A stretch of 64,000 nucleotides of DNA. It comes from Companilactobacillus metriopterae (GTDB taxonomy: Bacteria > Bacillota > Bacilli > Lactobacillales > Lactobacillaceae). A program made the position numbers and the translations under genes. This document shows, in pieces, positions 63,382-64,000 of the stretch. Location of the stretch: the NCBI RefSeq assembly GCF_004117915.1, contig NZ_RSTD01000001.1, positions 682,001 through 746,000 of the forward strand, written 5' to 3'. The number at the start of each line of letters is the position of its first letter. Position 1 is the first letter of the stretch. The notes beneath the pieces are model-generated. The model was not told where the DNA came from. It did not search any database and worked only from the letters and a program-made list of their open reading frames with translations.

Positions 63382-64000
63382 TTATTTATCTTCTGGATCA
63401 ACTTCTTTGAAGTCTCCATCAACTGTATCATCTTTTGATGATGTACTGTCATCTGAAGATGTAGCACCTTCTTGTGAATCTTGAGCTTGTTGATATAGTT
63501 TTACAGAAAGTTCTTGAACAATTTTGTTAAGTTCTTCAAGTTTAGCCTTCATATCATCAATGTTGCCAGATTCTTGTGCAGCTTTTAATGCATCACGTGC
63601 GTCTTCTGCTTTTTTAATTTCTTCTTCAGAAACTTTGTCTTTAACATCTTCCAATGTTTTATCAGTAGCGAACAATGCTTGTTCTACTTGATTCTTAACA
63701 TCAACTTCTTCTTTACGTTTTGCGTCTTCTGCTTCGTTTTCTTTGGCATCTTTCATCATTTGTTCAATCTCTTCGTCACTTAAACCAGATGAACTCTTGA
63801 TAGTAATTTTTTGTTCCTTATTTGTACCTAAATCTTTAGCAGAAACATTAACAATACCATTTTTATCAATATCAAATTTAACTTCAATTTGAGGTATTCC
63901 ACGAGGTGCTGCAGGAATATCTGTTAATTGGAAACGACCTAATGTCTTGTTATCAGCAGCCATTGCTCTTTCACCTTGAAGAACGTGAATATCAACTGCA
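63382..64000 (-). CDS. dnaK: Chaperone DnaK, C-terminal part (cut by window edge)
   Basis: About 205 residues in frame to the right edge. [14 protein letters not shown] and [14 protein letters not shown] belong to the substrate-binding beta domain; the helical lid and a Ser/Asp-rich tail ending KEVDPEDK follow. The ATPase domain is outside the window. Confidence 0.96.
   Translation of the reverse strand, partial: AVDIHVLQGERAMAADNKTLGRFQLTDIPAAPRGIPQIEVKFDIDKNGIVNVSAKDLGTNKEQKITIKSSSGLSDEEIEQMMKDAKENEAEDAKRKEEVDVKNQVEQALFATDKTLEDVKDKVSEEEIKKAEDARDALKAAQESGNIDDMKAKLEELNKIVQELSVKLYQQAQDSQEGATSSDDSTSSKDDTVDGDFKEVDPEDK

Overview
The window reads as the chromosome of a low-GC lactobacillus (Lactobacillaceae) carrying one complete-looking temperate siphophage. 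The host call rests on the AT-rich sequence, strong AAGGAGG-type ribosome sites, the hisS-aspS pair behind a T-box, the dnaK-dnaJ-lepA order, a RelA/Rsh protein, a sortase, and a phage lysin with an SLAP (S-layer-type) wall-binding tail. A Companilactobacillus-like host is plausible, but I cannot prove genus from this sequence.

Left host block (1-15920): the start of msrB; aspS and hisS under a T-box leader; a secreted SH3b-amidase; a leftward translation/stress group (HAD phosphatase, dtd, relA, a membrane protein, rsmE, prmA); small unknown genes; a YbaK-type deacylase; an M20 peptidase; and a two-gene pair of a hyaluronan-synthase-like glycosyltransferase and a UDP-glucose dehydrogenase.

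Prophage (15921-54316, about 38.4 kb): it is inserted in the 3' end of tRNA-Ser(CGA), with a 21-bp core duplicated at both ends. The lysogeny genes read rightward (CI-like repressor, MazF/PemK-like protein, ImmA-type protease, AlbA_2/HATPase protein, integrase). Almost everything else reads leftward: Cro, early recombination and replication genes (Bet, PD-(D/E)XK nuclease, HNH/DUF968, DUF4373 replication protein, RusA, SSB), many small unknown genes, a RinA/ArpU-like late regulator, then HNH, TerS, TerL, portal, ClpP-type protease, HK97-type capsid, connectors, major tail protein, frameshifted tail chaperones, tape measure, Dit, tail spike, BppU-type baseplate protein, holin, and signal-peptide muramidase. 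A phage-borne terminator next to attR replaces the tRNA's own terminator, which is now stranded left of attL.

Right host block (54298-64000): tRNA-Ser, apt, recJ, sortase, galE, a secreted cell-wall protein, lepA, dnaJ and the 3' part of dnaK.

The most unusual material is in the prophage. At 47.5-49.0 kb there are two tandem cassettes, each a rightward gene converging on a small leftward gene that starts MEKDKD, with an exact 28-bp leader duplicated. One cassette carries a deoxyribosyltransferase/TIR-like protein that could be a lysogen defence gene. At 50.57-50.70 kb an RNA with mutually exclusive folds and a strong terminator lies between the MazF-like gene and immA. Other points are a five-copy operator set, a probable +1 frameshift extending the capsid protein, an apparent ATT start codon on the late regulator, and a 51-nt tRNA-like element before the late operon.
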